Source of the DNA: Antedon mediterranea
Taxonomy: Eukaryota; Echinodermata; Crinoidea; Comatulida; Antedonidae
Reading direction: 5' to 3'
Assembly: GCF_964355755.1 (NCBI RefSeq)
Contig: NC_092673.1
Coordinates: 19,227,001-19,291,000, forward strand
DNA length: 64,000 nt
Notes under the pieces: model-generated
The model's database searches: none
Told to the model about the DNA's origin: nothing
What the model saw: only the letters and a program-made list of their open reading frames with translations
Program-made: the position numbers and the translations under genes
In this document: positions 1-10,552 of the stretch, one piece after another
Numbering within the stretch: position 1 is the stretch's first letter
How the letters are laid out: each line of letters starts with the position of its first letter

Positions 1-155
1 ATATAATATATGCGTACTGCGCATATGCTCTGACGAGGTTAGCCTACAAAACGTTCTATACTATTGTTCATGACTACTAGTTGGTTTCATTAAATACGTT
101 CATTATTATACTCATCTCAACGTACTTATTAATTTGTCTACGACGATACACGACA
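1..155 (+). repeat. 5' LTR (truncated at window edge) of a Ty3/Gypsy element
   Basis: These bases match 6745-6904 almost exactly; the one clear difference is a 5-base duplication (ctata) in the downstream copy. By comparison with the complete 3' LTR, about 20 bases of this LTR lie outside the window. It ends in ACGACA, the usual CA end. LTR identity this high implies a recent insertion. Confidence 0.9.
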
Positions 156-156
156 C

Positions 157-169
157 TGGCGACGAGGAT
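157..169 (+). promoter_or_regulatory. Putative primer-binding site of the Gypsy element
   Basis: TGGCGACGAGGAT begins one base after the end of the 5' LTR. The leading TGG is what the complement of a tRNA CCA tail gives, and the position is correct for a minus-strand primer site. I did not assign the priming tRNA. The rest of the leader (170-332) shows no other motif. Confidence 0.55.
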
Positions 170-332
170 ACAGGCACATTTACATAGAGAGAAACGGAAG
201 TATAATAATATTATAAAACTAGGCCTAGGCTAGCAGTTTTTGATTTTCCAACAACGGCAACCGTAACCAAGGAACCGCACAGGCTAATAACGATTCCGAG
301 CGCCCTGAACGTACAGAGAGCGAAGCGCGGTA

Positions 333-1448
333 ATGGCAGCGGCTAATACCAGAATTCTATTCGAGGAATTCAACGTCCAGGATGGAGACATAGATACGTA
401 TGTGGACAGGCTGGAACAATATTTTGTGGCATTAGATATCAATGACGGAGGTAAGAAAAGAGCGATATTATTGAGTAGTTTAGGAGAGACTGGATACACA
501 ACGATACGAGATTTGTGTTTTCCTGATAAACCAAATACAAAATCGTACGATACGCTCACAACCAAGCTCAAAGAGCTTTACAAACCTACTCGAATAACGA
601 TTTCTGAACGATTTATATTCAGAAATGTAAAACAGACACCGGGACAGACTATTTCTCAATTTGTATCCCATCTAAAGAAAAAGGCGATACATTGTGGTTT
701 TGAAGGAGAGGCATTGGAAAACGCACTGCGTGATCAGTTCGTATGTGGACTAATAAGTCAGAGCATCCAAAAAAAAAAATTGACAAAGAACCATACGTTC
801 AAGGAAGCAACAGACATAGCCATAGCCTCGGAGGCAGCAACAGCGAATATGAAAAGTATGTCGCACGATGGGGACAAGCCAATCAACCACGTTACGTCTA
901 ACAGCAGGAAGTCTACGAAAACTTATCAAGCGTCAAAACAAACACGAACGCAGAAATGTGACCGCTGTGGTATGAACAATCATACAAGAGATACGTGTAA
1001 ATACAAAAACGCTACATGCTTTAAATGCAACAAACAAGGACACCTAAAATCAGAATGCAGGCAGTCGAGTAAATCAACAAAACAATATAAACCTAAATCT
1101 ATCAAGCAAGTAGAAGCACCGGATTACGACGAAGGTAATGACGATTTTGTAGATACAATGTTTTGCGTAGGCATTAAGCAGGACAATTCGGTACCACCAA
1201 TAACGGTACAGATGCGAGTTGATGATATAGATATTGATTTTGAAGTAGATACGGGCGCAGCAGTATCGATAATTAGCTTTGACGATTACGAAAGCAAGCT
1301 TAGCCATCTACCATTAAAGTCAGTAAAACGTACACTTCACGCATACACAGGTACTAAGCTCGATATAGCAGGAGAAATTAAAGTCACCGTGAACTATAGG
1401 GGCCAGAGTAACGTTCTCCCACTGATAGTAGTGAGAACACAGCGATGA
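333..1448 (+). CDS. Gag with zinc knuckles plus N-terminal part of the aspartic protease, Ty3/Gypsy
   Basis: Structural protein of the retrotransposon; it packages RNA in cytoplasmic particles. 371 codons. Residues 1-170 form a retrotransposon capsid-like region. A basic linker leads to two CCHC zinc knuckles at residues 209-222 and 229-242. A protease active site, VDTGA, lies at residues 305-309. The frame closes at TGA 1446-1448 in the middle of the protease fold. The downstream protein continues in the same frame, and the usual protease C-terminal motif (LLGRTWL) lies just beyond the stop. The stop is therefore either a loss-of-function mutation or a read-through site. An A-run at 770-779 is a possible slippage site, but the reading frame is kept across it. 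Confidence 0.9.
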   Translation: MAAANTRILFEEFNVQDGDIDTYVDRLEQYFVALDINDGGKKRAILLSSLGETGYTTIRDLCFPDKPNTKSYDTLTTKLKELYKPTRITISERFIFRNVKQTPGQTISQFVSHLKKKAIHCGFEGEALENALRDQFVCGLISQSIQKKKLTKNHTFKEATDIAIASEAATANMKSMSHDGDKPINHVTSNSRKSTKTYQASKQTRTQKCDRCGMNNHTRDTCKYKNATCFKCNKQGHLKSECRQSSKSTKQYKPKSIKQVEAPDYDEGNDDFVDTMFCVGIKQDNSVPPITVQMRVDDIDIDFEVDTGAAVSIISFDDYESKLSHLPLKSVKRTLHAYTGTKLDIAGEIKVTVNYRGQSNVLPLIVVRTQR

Positions 1449-1460
1449 AACTCACCACCC

Positions 1461-4319
1461 TTGCTTGGAAGAACCTGGTTAGAAGTGATTAAGTTGGACT
1501 GGAAGTCATTATTTCCACCATCGCTTGCTCAGAATTCGGTAGAAATAGATAACGATGTCGGTCAGTCATTCAAACGGAAGTTCCCAGAAGTTTTCCGAAC
1601 GGAATTAGGTACGGTTCAGGGACACAAAGCGACATTACATCTAAAAGTGAACGCAATCCCAAAATTCTGCAAAGCTCGAAATGTTCCATTTGCGCTACGC
1701 TCCGCAGTTGAGGTAGAGTTAGACAGAATGCAAAACGAAGGAGTTATTTATCCGGTAGACTTTAGTCAGTGGGCAACCCCATTGGTATGTATTCCAAAGG
1801 CCGATGGCAGGGTACGTGTCTGCGGAGATTATAAAGTAACAGTCAACCCGAGTTTAAATTGCGACCAATATCCAATTCCGACCCCAGAGGAAGTTTTCAC
1901 CAAGTTGGGAGGTGGAAAGCGATTCTCTAAGATTGATTTGAAATGTGCGTACCAGCAGTTAGTACTGGAAGACGAGGCGCAAGAGTTGGTAACGATCAAC
2001 ACGCACCGCGGATTATATCGATACACGAGGTTACCGTTTGGTATTTCGTCCAGTCCAGCCATATGGCAGCGATTCATAGAACAGGTGATAACAGGACTTA
2101 AAGGAACATGTGCGATCATGGACGATGTTCTTGTTACAGGTGCGTCTGATAAAGAGCATATTAGTAATCTTGAGAAACTATTTGAGAGATTTAACAAGTA
2201 TGGTCTCAGAGTGAAAGCTGAGAAATGCGCGTTTGTACAAAAGGAAGTAGTCTACATGGGACGTAAGCTATCAGCAGCAGGAATTCAACCGACAAACGAT
2301 AAAGTGAAAGCCATCAAGGATGCACGAGCACCACAGAATGCAACAGAACTAAGATCCTGGCTAGGACTAGTTAACTATCACGCGTCATTTATTCCACGAT
2401 TATCGACGATGATACATCCTTTGAATGAGCTGTTGGGAAGCAAACCATGGTCATGGACTGTCGACTGTAGTAAAGCGTTTAACGCGGTAAAGCGAATTAT
2501 TAGCGAAGACATGATGTTGACGCATTATGACCCATTAAAACCACTGGAACTATACACGGACGCATCACCGTACGGAGTTGGCGCAGTCATTTGCCACGTA
2601 AACGAGAACAATATCAAAACACCAATCGCGTACGCATCGCGAAGCCTGCATAAACACGAAAAGGGTTATGCACAACTAGACAAGGAAGCCCTAAGCATCA
2701 TGTTTGGACTTCAAAGGTTTAGGACATACTTATACGGACGGAAATTCACGATAAGAACTGATCATAAGCCACTTGAACGCATTCTAGGACCTAAATCAGC
2801 TATTCCGACACTGGCCGCACAGAGATTACAGCGATGGGCAATCGTGCTGTCAGCGTTCGAATACGATTTAAAGTTCATTCCTGGAAAACAGAACGTAACT
2901 GCCGACGCACTCTCACGTCTCCCAATGCCATACGAAGGACGGGAAGACGATGCAGTATATAACATAGCGGGGCATACATTAGACAATTTGCCAGTCACGA
3001 GTACGAACGTACAACAGCATACCAGGAAAGACCCGCTATTGAGCAAAGTGTTATACATGGTACAGACAGGTTTATGGCAGTCAGAAAACGACGACGATCT
3101 AAAACCATTCCTACACCGAAGAGACGAATTGAGTGTAGAACAGGACTGTTTGCTGTGGGGATACAGGGTAGTGATTCCACCGAAACTCAGAGGGGCCGTT
3201 CTGGAGGAGCTTCATTGTGCTCACCCCGGAATCGTGCGTATGAAAGAGATTGCGCGAAGTCATGTCTGGTGGCCCCAGATAGATTCCGACATTGAACGAT
3301 TGGTGAAGCAATGTCAAGCATGTCACCAAACACAAAGTCGACCAAGCGTAGCACCAATGATGCCCTGGATCTGGCCAAATCAGCCTTGGACACGAATACA
3401 TATTGACTATGCGCAGAAAGATAAACGAGATTATCTAGTAGTGGTTGACTCATATTCGAAATGGCCAGAAGTCGTTCAGATGAACAGTACGACGAGTGCA
3501 GCGACCATCAAAGCGATGAGAGAGTTGTTCAGTAGATACGGATTGCCTGTTCAACTTGTAAGCGATAATGGACCTCAATTTGTTAGCGACGAATTTGAAT
3601 TCTTCTTAAAGCAAAACGGGGTGAAACATGTAAAGGTTGCACCTTATCACGCCGCAAGCAACGGAGCAGCAGAACGAATGGTTCAATCTTTCAAAAGATC
3701 GTTAGCGGCAAGCCGAGCTAATGGGAAGGATTTCCAACAATGTTTGGACAGATTTCTTTTATCGTATCGCACAACAAAACACGCAACTACGGGACAAACG
3801 CCAGCGAAGTTATTCATGGGCCGTGAGTTAAGAACGCGAGTATCACTTTTACATCCCAGTACAGAAAACAAGGTACTTAACAAGCAGAGTGATCAGAAGC
3901 TTCATCACGACAAAACGAAAGATCTACGAGAATTTTACCCAGGTGAAATGGTATTAGTGAAAGATTTCCGACAAGAGGGAAAGTGGTGGCCAGGTACCGT
4001 GATAGAACGTACCGCTCCAAAATCATACGTAATTAGTGTTGAGGATGGCCGAGTGTGGAAAAGACACATTGACCAGTTGAAAGCGACAGACGCGGACGCT
4101 TACGCGAGTAAAACCCCTACTTCACATAGCGAGTTGGAACACAAGATTAAACAGACAGTACCAATAACGATTGCGAGCGAAACGATTGCGAACAAAGAGC
4201 AAACATCCACCAACCAACCGGTTGAAGAGGAACATAGATTGTCTTCATCGCCTGAGGTTATTCCACGACGCTCCACGCGACTTCGAAGGAAGCCAACACG
4301 ACTTATCGAAGAGATATAG
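1461..4319 (+). CDS. Pol polyprotein (end of protease, reverse transcriptase, RNase H, integrase), Ty3/Gypsy Mag/SURL-like
   Basis: 952 codons, open without interruption and in frame with gag (the frame is open from 1449). It copies element RNA to cDNA and inserts it in the genome. Seen: protease tail LLGRTWL; reverse transcriptase with PFGISSSP and catalytic IMDD (residues 219-222); RNase H with YTDAS near residue 367; integrase zinc site H585/H588/C618/C621; catalytic triad D649, D702, E738, with 35 residues between the last two as in the DDE family. The C-terminal WWPGTV...GRVWKRHIDQL block and the absence of a chromodomain fit the Mag/SURL lineage of Gypsy elements known from echinoderms. 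There is no env frame downstream. Confidence 0.93.
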   Translation: MLGRTWLEVIKLDWKSLFPPSLAQNSVEIDNDVGQSFKRKFPEVFRTELGTVQGHKATLHLKVNAIPKFCKARNVPFALRSAVEVELDRMQNEGVIYPVDFSQWATPLVCIPKADGRVRVCGDYKVTVNPSLNCDQYPIPTPEEVFTKLGGGKRFSKIDLKCAYQQLVLEDEAQELVTINTHRGLYRYTRLPFGISSSPAIWQRFIEQVITGLKGTCAIMDDVLVTGASDKEHISNLEKLFERFNKYGLRVKAEKCAFVQKEVVYMGRKLSAAGIQPTNDKVKAIKDARAPQNATELRSWLGLVNYHASFIPRLSTMIHPLNELLGSKPWSWTVDCSKAFNAVKRIISEDMMLTHYDPLKPLELYTDASPYGVGAVICHVNENNIKTPIAYASRSLHKHEKGYAQLDKEALSIMFGLQRFRTYLYGRKFTIRTDHKPLERILGPKSAIPTLAAQRLQRWAIVLSAFEYDLKFIPGKQNVTADALSRLPMPYEGREDDAVYNIAGHTLDNLPVTSTNVQQHTRKDPLLSKVLYMVQTGLWQSENDDDLKPFLHRRDELSVEQDCLLWGYRVVIPPKLRGAVLEELHCAHPGIVRMKEIARSHVWWPQIDSDIERLVKQCQACHQTQSRPSVAPMMPWIWPNQPWTRIHIDYAQKDKRDYLVVVDSYSKWPEVVQMNSTTSAATIKAMRELFSRYGLPVQLVSDNGPQFVSDEFEFFLKQNGVKHVKVAPYHAASNGAAERMVQSFKRSLAASRANGKDFQQCLDRFLLSYRTTKHATTGQTPAKLFMGRELRTRVSLLHPSTENKVLNKQSDQKLHHDKTKDLREFYPGEMVLVKDFRQEGKWWPGTVIERTAPKSYVISVEDGRVWKRHIDQLKATDADAYASKTPTSHSELEHKIKQTVPITIASETIANKEQTSTNQPVEEEHRLSSSPEVIPRRSTRLRRKPTRLIEEI

Positions 4320-6711
4320 AACTTGTGAACAATGTTATTATTATGAACGTTAAAGTTATGTTGTTCATGTTTTTACACAAAATTATAACAGTGGGAAAGC
4401 CACTTCGCGTTTTGACCGTTATCGTGTAAAATCGACTTACTTCCGCATTGACGATTTTGAAGCGCCACCTATCGTTGAAAACTGAAACCACGATTTTTCG
4501 TCGCCTAGCAAATAAGTGCTGTTTTATTTTAAGCTCTCATGAATATTTAAGAACCGCCCAACATTACCTATTATGGTAAAAGCATTTCCTAATAAGTATA
4601 ATTGAATAACCAATCGGTTTCTTTCAAAGAAACCGAAGCTAATACAATACATTCGGCGACTGAAGTCGGGACTCGTGAAATTTATAAATGTGGTACGATT
4701 TGACTACTGTTTTGTTGTCCATTTTCTGAATAGTCGGAGGTGCATCCCAACAAATTAAAACAATTATAATCAATTGTTTTATCAAGAATAATATTAGTTT
4801 AATCGAGTATGATATATTTCTATCCTGTTCAAAATTTGTTGGTGTATTCTCAGGCCTCGAAAGGTAGGTACATTTTCTAGCTGTGAGCGTGGTTTCGGCA
4901 ACGCGAGACACGTGTGTCAGTATAGGCGATAGCGAGACGTGTGTTGTACTGTGTTGATGCTGATCCGATAGTCGTTAAGTTGTACTGATTACGAGTATCA
5001 TTGGTCCTGGCCGGCCTAGCCTGGTGATCTGATCCCCCCAAAAAAATATTTTTTTCAATCAGTATTAATATATTATTTGATTTATTAGGCTCAATAGATG
5101 CCTAGCTAGGCTACTATTAGTAGGCCTAGGCCTAGATTATAAATAATAATAGTAAATACTGTAATTTAATTAATAAAATACAGCTTCCATTTGCCTTACT
5201 TTTATGTCCTCATGTAATATTATAATTATATATACAACCAGACATTAACATTTTTTAAAATAATATTTATTATTTTTTCTGACACTTTCAGGAATCGTTG
5301 ATGATGCAGAGTTCTTTTTCTTTGTGACTTCAAACTGAGAGTGAAGTGGATAAAAAGATGACACCGGTACCTACCGACATTGTCATACCCAAACTATAAT
5401 TTAATTATTTAAAACAAAATGTTGAATTACAAAAATGTATGTTGCAGAGGATTTAGATGAATATTACAATACAAATATTTATGTTGAATGCAAACCTACT
5501 ACACTATACTCTGTAAATTATGTTATTGTCATGTGGTAGACCTTAAAAATTGAATATTTATTGTATGTTAGGCCTATTTTATATTTTATTATTATTAATA
5601 CTGTATTAGTTTAATATTTATACTACAATGTATTAATTTATATTATACAGTACTAGTTTGTACATGTTTTTACCCAAAAAAAATGAATAAATAATTTGTT
5701 ATTCAATCTAATTGCTTGTTTGTTCATCAATAGCAAAACAATTGTAAGCAAGTATATAACAGTTCTTGTTAGCCGCTTATTTCAGGTCATATTATTAATA
5801 TTAGCTAGGCCCGACGCGCCCGATCACAACGTCACTAAGTGACTTTCCGCCCCTGGAACAATCGCTGGCTAATAGGGCTAGGCCTCGGACTTGTATAAAA
5901 GCTATTATAATAGTTATGATAAATATTCCTCAACTAAAATGTATACTGTGATAAATAAACAAGTAATAATATACGTTGTATTGGAATGTATTTATTTATA
6001 TGAATTCTTATACGCGGACAATTATAAACATCGCGTATATCGTTCGCTATAAATAAATTCATAAACACGATGACGATGAGTTTACAAAATGGCGGTTTCG
6101 CTAGTTTTCGATGGAACAAATAGTGGTACCTTTAGTTTGAATAGTCGGAGCTGCATCCCAACCACCGAATTTTGTATCTTAATATCGTATTCTGTAAATT
6201 ATTAATTTTTCTAACAGGGATTTTAAATTCAGGACTGTTCAATTTTTCTAAACATTTTATTTTAATGATTTTCTAGGGTACAATTTCGGAAAAAAGACAT
6301 TGGTTGATTTTGCCGTTAAATTACAGATTATCGTTTTGTTCAAATACATTTAATTTTACATGACAATATATTAAAACCATTTATGAATTTATTTCACTAA
6401 CAATATTTTTCCGATAATCAGCTAAATTTACAAATATTGTGTTTTTCCAACACCCTAAAATTTAGCAATTTTCAACTAAATTAGAAAAGTAGGGCGCCCT
6501 CTCCGAGTCGAAATTTGACACGATTTGTCGACTGGCTGTCCCACTGATAATGGTGAGAATTACTCACATTTGTTAATTATTATGAGGAACCAAATAAGAA
6601 CTATCTGGAACTATAGAAGCAGTAATTTAATCACGATGATTAACCTATTTGATTAACAAAATAATTAACGAAAGTTTATTGTGCTTATTGATATAATGTT
6701 AACGTTAAAAT
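4320..6711 (+). other. Long non-coding 3' internal region of the Gypsy element
   Basis: 2.4 kb without a convincing reading frame lies between pol and the polypurine tract, long for an element with 180-bp LTRs. A ~25-base sequence (GAATAGTCGGAGNTGCATCC) occurs at about 4730 and again at 6138, with weaker similarity extending upstream of both. The ~1.4 kb between is AT-rich with AGGCCTA words, unlike pol. An insertion or internal duplication is likely. No env-like protein was seen. Confidence 0.6.
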
Positions 6712-6724
6712 AAGAAAGGAGGAG
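6712..6724 (+). promoter_or_regulatory. Polypurine tract
   Basis: A 13-base all-purine stretch (AAGAAAGGAGGAG) abuts the TG of the 3' LTR. This is the expected plus-strand primer of an LTR retrotransposon and it fixes the LTR start at 6725. Confidence 0.85.
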
Positions 6725-6904
6725 TGTAGTATATGCACGCGCACATATAATATATGCGTACTGCGCATATGCTCTGACGAGGTTAGCCTACAAAACGTTC
6801 TATACTATACTATTGTTCATGACTACTAGTTGGTTTCATTAAATACGTTCATTATTATACTCATCTCAACGTACTTATTAATTTGTCTACGACGATACAC
6901 GACA
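6725..6904 (+). repeat. 3' LTR of the Ty3/Gypsy element (180 bp)
   Basis: Starts TGTAGT directly after the polypurine tract and ends ACGACA. It matches window bases 1-155 from 6745 onward. The element thus spans at least 1-6904 and carries short LTRs. The right flank is the first base of a 62-bp satellite, so the element may have inserted in or beside it. The left flank is outside the window, so no target duplication can be shown. Confidence 0.9.
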
Positions 6905-7686
6905 GTACACAATTGACAACTGAGTTACAGCTTCAATATGTTGACAACTGTCTTCTACAGCATTGAGTACACAATTGACAACTGAGTTACAGCTTCAATC
7001 TGTTGACAACTGTCTACTACAGCAATGAGTACACAATTGACAACTGAGTTACAGCTTCAATCTGTTGACAACTGTCTACTACAGCAATGAGTAGAAAATT
7101 GACAACTGAGTTACAGCTTCAATATGTTGACAACTGTCTACTACAGCATTGAGTAGACAATTGACAACTGAGTTACAGCTTCAATATGTTGACAACTGTC
7201 TACTACAGCATTGAGTACACAATTGACAACTGAGTTACAGCTTCAATATGTTGACAACTGTCTACTACGGCATTGAGACAACTGAGTTACAGCTTCAATA
7301 TGTTGACAACTGTCTACTACGGCATTGAGACAACTGAGTTACAGCTTCAATATGTTGACAACTGTCTACTACAGCATTGAGTACACAATTGACAACTGAG
7401 TTACAGCTTCAATATGTTGACAACTGTCTACTACAGCATTGAGTACACAATTGACAACTGAGTTACAGCTTCAATATGTTGACAACTGTCTACTACAGCA
7501 TTGAGTACACAATTGACAACTGAGTTACAGCTTCAATATGTTGACAACTGTCTACTACAGCATTGAGTACACAATTGACAACTGAGTTACAGCTTCAATA
7601 TGTTGACAACTGTCTACTACAGCATAAGTACACAATTGACAACTGAGTTACAGCTTCAATATGTTGACAACTGTTTACTACAGCAT
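6905..7686. repeat. 62-bp minisatellite, about 12-13 copies
   Basis: Unit starts GTACACAATTGACAACTGAG and contains TTGACAACTG twice, so the 62-mer is an old dimer of two ~30-bp halves. Two neighbouring copies (around 7262-7330) lack the same ~14 bases, which points to amplification after a deletion. Copies differ mainly by AATATG/AATCTG and CTACTAC/CTTCTAC variants. No coding potential is kept. Confidence 0.95.
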
Positions 7687-8151
7687 GTTAAGCTTAATAA
7701 AACTAAATATCAAACATTAGATATTATTTACATACATAATACTGGCATTGCATTACCCACTTTATTAAACTAAAAAATTTTAATTTTAATCTTTTCATAA
7801 AATCAATAATAAAATTTGCAACGTTAAAAAACTTTAAACTGAATTTTTTTAAATTCTAATGAGAGTTCTGATTTTAAAAAGTTGATTGTATTTTACAAAA
7901 ACAAATCCTGAAATCAATGTTGCAGTTTCATTTGACAAGCAATGCTGAATTCCTTGAGGGGAAAATAATTTTGATATTGACCCTTGGATTGTGATATTGA
8001 CCCTTGGATTGTGATATTGACCCTTGGATGGCCATCTTTAATTTAACACCCTCTAAACCTCTAGTCATTCATCATTGTGAAAAAAACTCCCATTTTGTTT
8101 CACATATTTTTCATTTTACATCTATCTTTGATATTCTTTATACAAGGGCTG
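7687..8151. other. AT-rich spacer with a 20-bp triplicate
   Basis: No gene seen. At 7973-8030 GATATTGACCCTTGGATTGT occurs three times in tandem, the last copy incomplete. Confidence 0.6.
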
Positions 8152-8417
8152 TTAACAGTGTCTTTCCTTGTGATCTATTGTTTTTGTTGGGAAATTTCCC
8201 GAATAGCGTACTGTCTGTCCGTCTGCTGCTGCGTTTGTTGACTGAGTACGAGATTTTGTGACTTTCTTATGCACATACCAGATACAGCTACCACCAACAG
8301 TTACTAATAATCCAATACCATTGCGAATTCTTGCTGCTAAGCCGTCATATATAATAATTAAGATGACAAAGGTTGCGAATAGAATAAACCAAATTACAGT
8401 AACTATCCACCAGTGAA
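8152..8417 (-). CDS. Candidate terminal exon of a membrane protein, family unknown
   Basis: On the minus strand a splice acceptor (ATTTTGATTACAG) precedes an open stretch of about 88 codons that ends in a stop at 8152. It encodes a strongly hydrophobic segment (VTVIWFILFATFVILIIIY), then a second, weaker one (NGIGLLVTVGGSCIWYV), then a polar basic tail of about 40 residues. The acceptor phase is 1. I recognise no family. It could be the last exon of a separate minus-strand gene. It could also be an alternative 3' exon of the Roco gene at 11.7 kb: a phase-compatible but weak donor (GATG/GTTGGT) sits at about 11789. It may simply be chance. Confidence 0.35.
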
Positions 8418-8427
8418 CTGTAATCAA

Positions 8428-9302
8428 AATGAAAATATTTCATAAATCCTCATCTTTTTAGAAATATTCTTGAGAGCTTTCTATATTTTTTTTTATTAAA
8501 GTTCTGTAATTTAATTTATTTAAAAGTATTTTATAGGAAAATATTTTGAAACTACAGTAGTCTTTTAATAGAAAAACAGTGCATGACTTTAGAAACAAAT
8601 TCAATTTTTTAAACTGTTATATACACAAGTTAAATACTATACCTTATAACAACTTGCAAACACGTTTCCTACGTTTCTTGTGCTTTCGACTAGAATTAAA
8701 AAAGTACAATTAAATAATTAAAATTGTTGTTTCTTTCAACCTGATTGCTTTCAAATGATCGTAGTTGAACTTTTAACGATAATGCATCGAATAACATAGA
8801 CTAAAACAGGCTTTAGTTGATTAGCACCTGTATTCACTTTGTGGAGAGCCACAAGACGCTTTTGGTAATCCTGCTGGCCTTTGTGGGGAGGCGGAGAGTA
8901 CAGATACAGATAAACTTTATTTCATTCTTCACAGGAAATTTACATGGTCACAGTTCAAGGTGATGATATTGGAAACTTAACTAACAAAGTAAATACATCA
9001 AACAGATTATCTCTGAAAATGTTATTTATAATATCGTATCATAGTAGGGATAAATTATTTCTACAATTTTTCGTATGTGTCGGCGATGACCGGAGTAATC
9101 TCTTTTATCTTTTTTATTTTGTTTTTTTGTAATTGTATTGTTATAAATTTTATGTGGCAAAATAAATGAAATGAAAAAGTGCCAATTTATTAACAAAAAA
9201 TATATTTTGATTTTATCAAATAACAATACATATGTGGAAAATACTTACCCACCATGATGCGTACCTGAAATAACAACAAAGCAAGCTCATTAAGTAATAG
9301 AT
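8428..9302. other. Intergenic AT-rich stretch with a retroposon-like tail
   Basis: No gene supported. Around 8900-8960 a TTTATTTCATTCTTCACAGG stretch, and near 9150 an AAATAAATGAAATGAAAAAG stretch, resemble opposite-orientation 3' tails of small non-LTR elements, but I could not define a full element. Confidence 0.4.
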
Positions 9303-9684
9303 ATGGTGAGAATTAATTAAACAATTAAACACCCTAACCCTTAATAAAGTATGAACACAGAAATAGATATGGTGAGAAATAATTAAACACCCTAACCCTT
9401 CACTAAGTATGAACACAGATGGTGAGAAACAATTAAACACCCTAACCCTTCACTAAGTATGAACACAGTAATAGATATGGTGAGAAATAATTAAACACCC
9501 TAACCCTTCACTAAGTATGAACACAGTAATAGATATGGTGAGAAATAATTAAACACCCTAACCCTTCACTAAGTATGAACACAGATGGTGAGAAATAATT
9601 AAACACCCTAACCCTTCACTAAGTATGAACACAGATGGTGAGAAATAATTAAACACCCTAACCCTTAACAAAGTATGAACACAG
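9303..9684. repeat. 50/58-bp minisatellite containing a telomere-like CCCTAACCCT core
   Basis: Seven copies of a unit beginning ATGGTGAGAAATAATTAAAC and ending GAACACAG, with or without an extra 8 bases (TAATAGAT). Every copy holds CACCCTAACCCTT, which is 1.7 units of the CCCTAA telomere repeat found in most deuterostomes. Confidence 0.93.
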
Positions 9685-10409
9685 TTAAACCTAAAACATT
9701 TAATAGTATGTTAAAATTAAATAAATTTGATTAAATAAAAAATAAATAGTTTGGATGTTTGTTGATTAAATCAGAAAGCACAGATTTCATTTAATTTATT
9801 AAAAATGTTACTCTGTTGGCCTTATCAAATGTTATACAAAAGATATAATGATATCAAATTTACAAGGAATAATATAAAAGACAGCATCTGTTTATATTTA
9901 TATATAATATTATACATGGCTTCCCAATATACAAGTTTTCAATTGGATTATATTTTTTTGCAATTGATTCATACTTCTTTTTTTTTGGCCCTCTCATTTT
10001 TTTATATAATTTAATCATCTTTTTATACATTATGATTTATTAAAATTCTCAAAATGAAAATCTCAGAATTTATAATGTATTAATGTTAATTTGAAAATGA
10101 AAGAAATAAATGTTTTGAATTGAATTGAATCTCACAATTAAAATTAATATTTAATTGATCTATATAAAAAACAACTACTATACTAATTTCAAATTGCCAA
10201 TTAATACACTATTATTTCTATTTTAAATTTTATTATAAACGTTACTCAAAACTATTAAAAATTAATATAAACTGTTACACAACAGTGAAATATTTTTGTG
10301 ATAAAGTTTTTGGAAAGTTCAAATATCTAAGCTAATATTGTGTAAACCACAGAGTGGAACGAATGTTTAAGCAACAAACAGGATTAATCTATAATGTGTT
10401 GTTTCACAG
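9685..10409. other. AT-rich spacer with a LINE-like tail
   Basis: Nothing coding seen. Bases 10085-10130 (GAAAATGAAAGAAATAAATG then GTTTTGAATTGAATTGAAT) look like a short non-LTR retrotransposon 3' end with a pentamer tail. Confidence 0.4.
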
Positions 10410-10468
10410 GTCTACCTGAAAAAGAAATGAACAAAATAGATTTGGAGAAAGTCAAAGAAAAACTTTAA
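10410..10468 (+). CDS. Possible short terminal exon
   Basis: A good acceptor (TGTTGTTTCACAG) is followed on the plus strand by an open frame that translates to LPEKEMNKIDLEKVKEKL and a TAA. The composition is coil-like and plausible for a C-terminus. No upstream exon was identified, so this is weak. Confidence 0.15.
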
Positions 10469-10552
10469 CTTCAAGTTATTTTAAGGTTGCCTAATAAATA
10501 CAGATTTTAACTGCATAAACAACTACATTCACTTAACATTGAAAGGTAATAA

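Noticed and set aside
4320-6724. An env gene after pol
   Set aside because: No frame of suitable length, signal peptide or transmembrane region is present.
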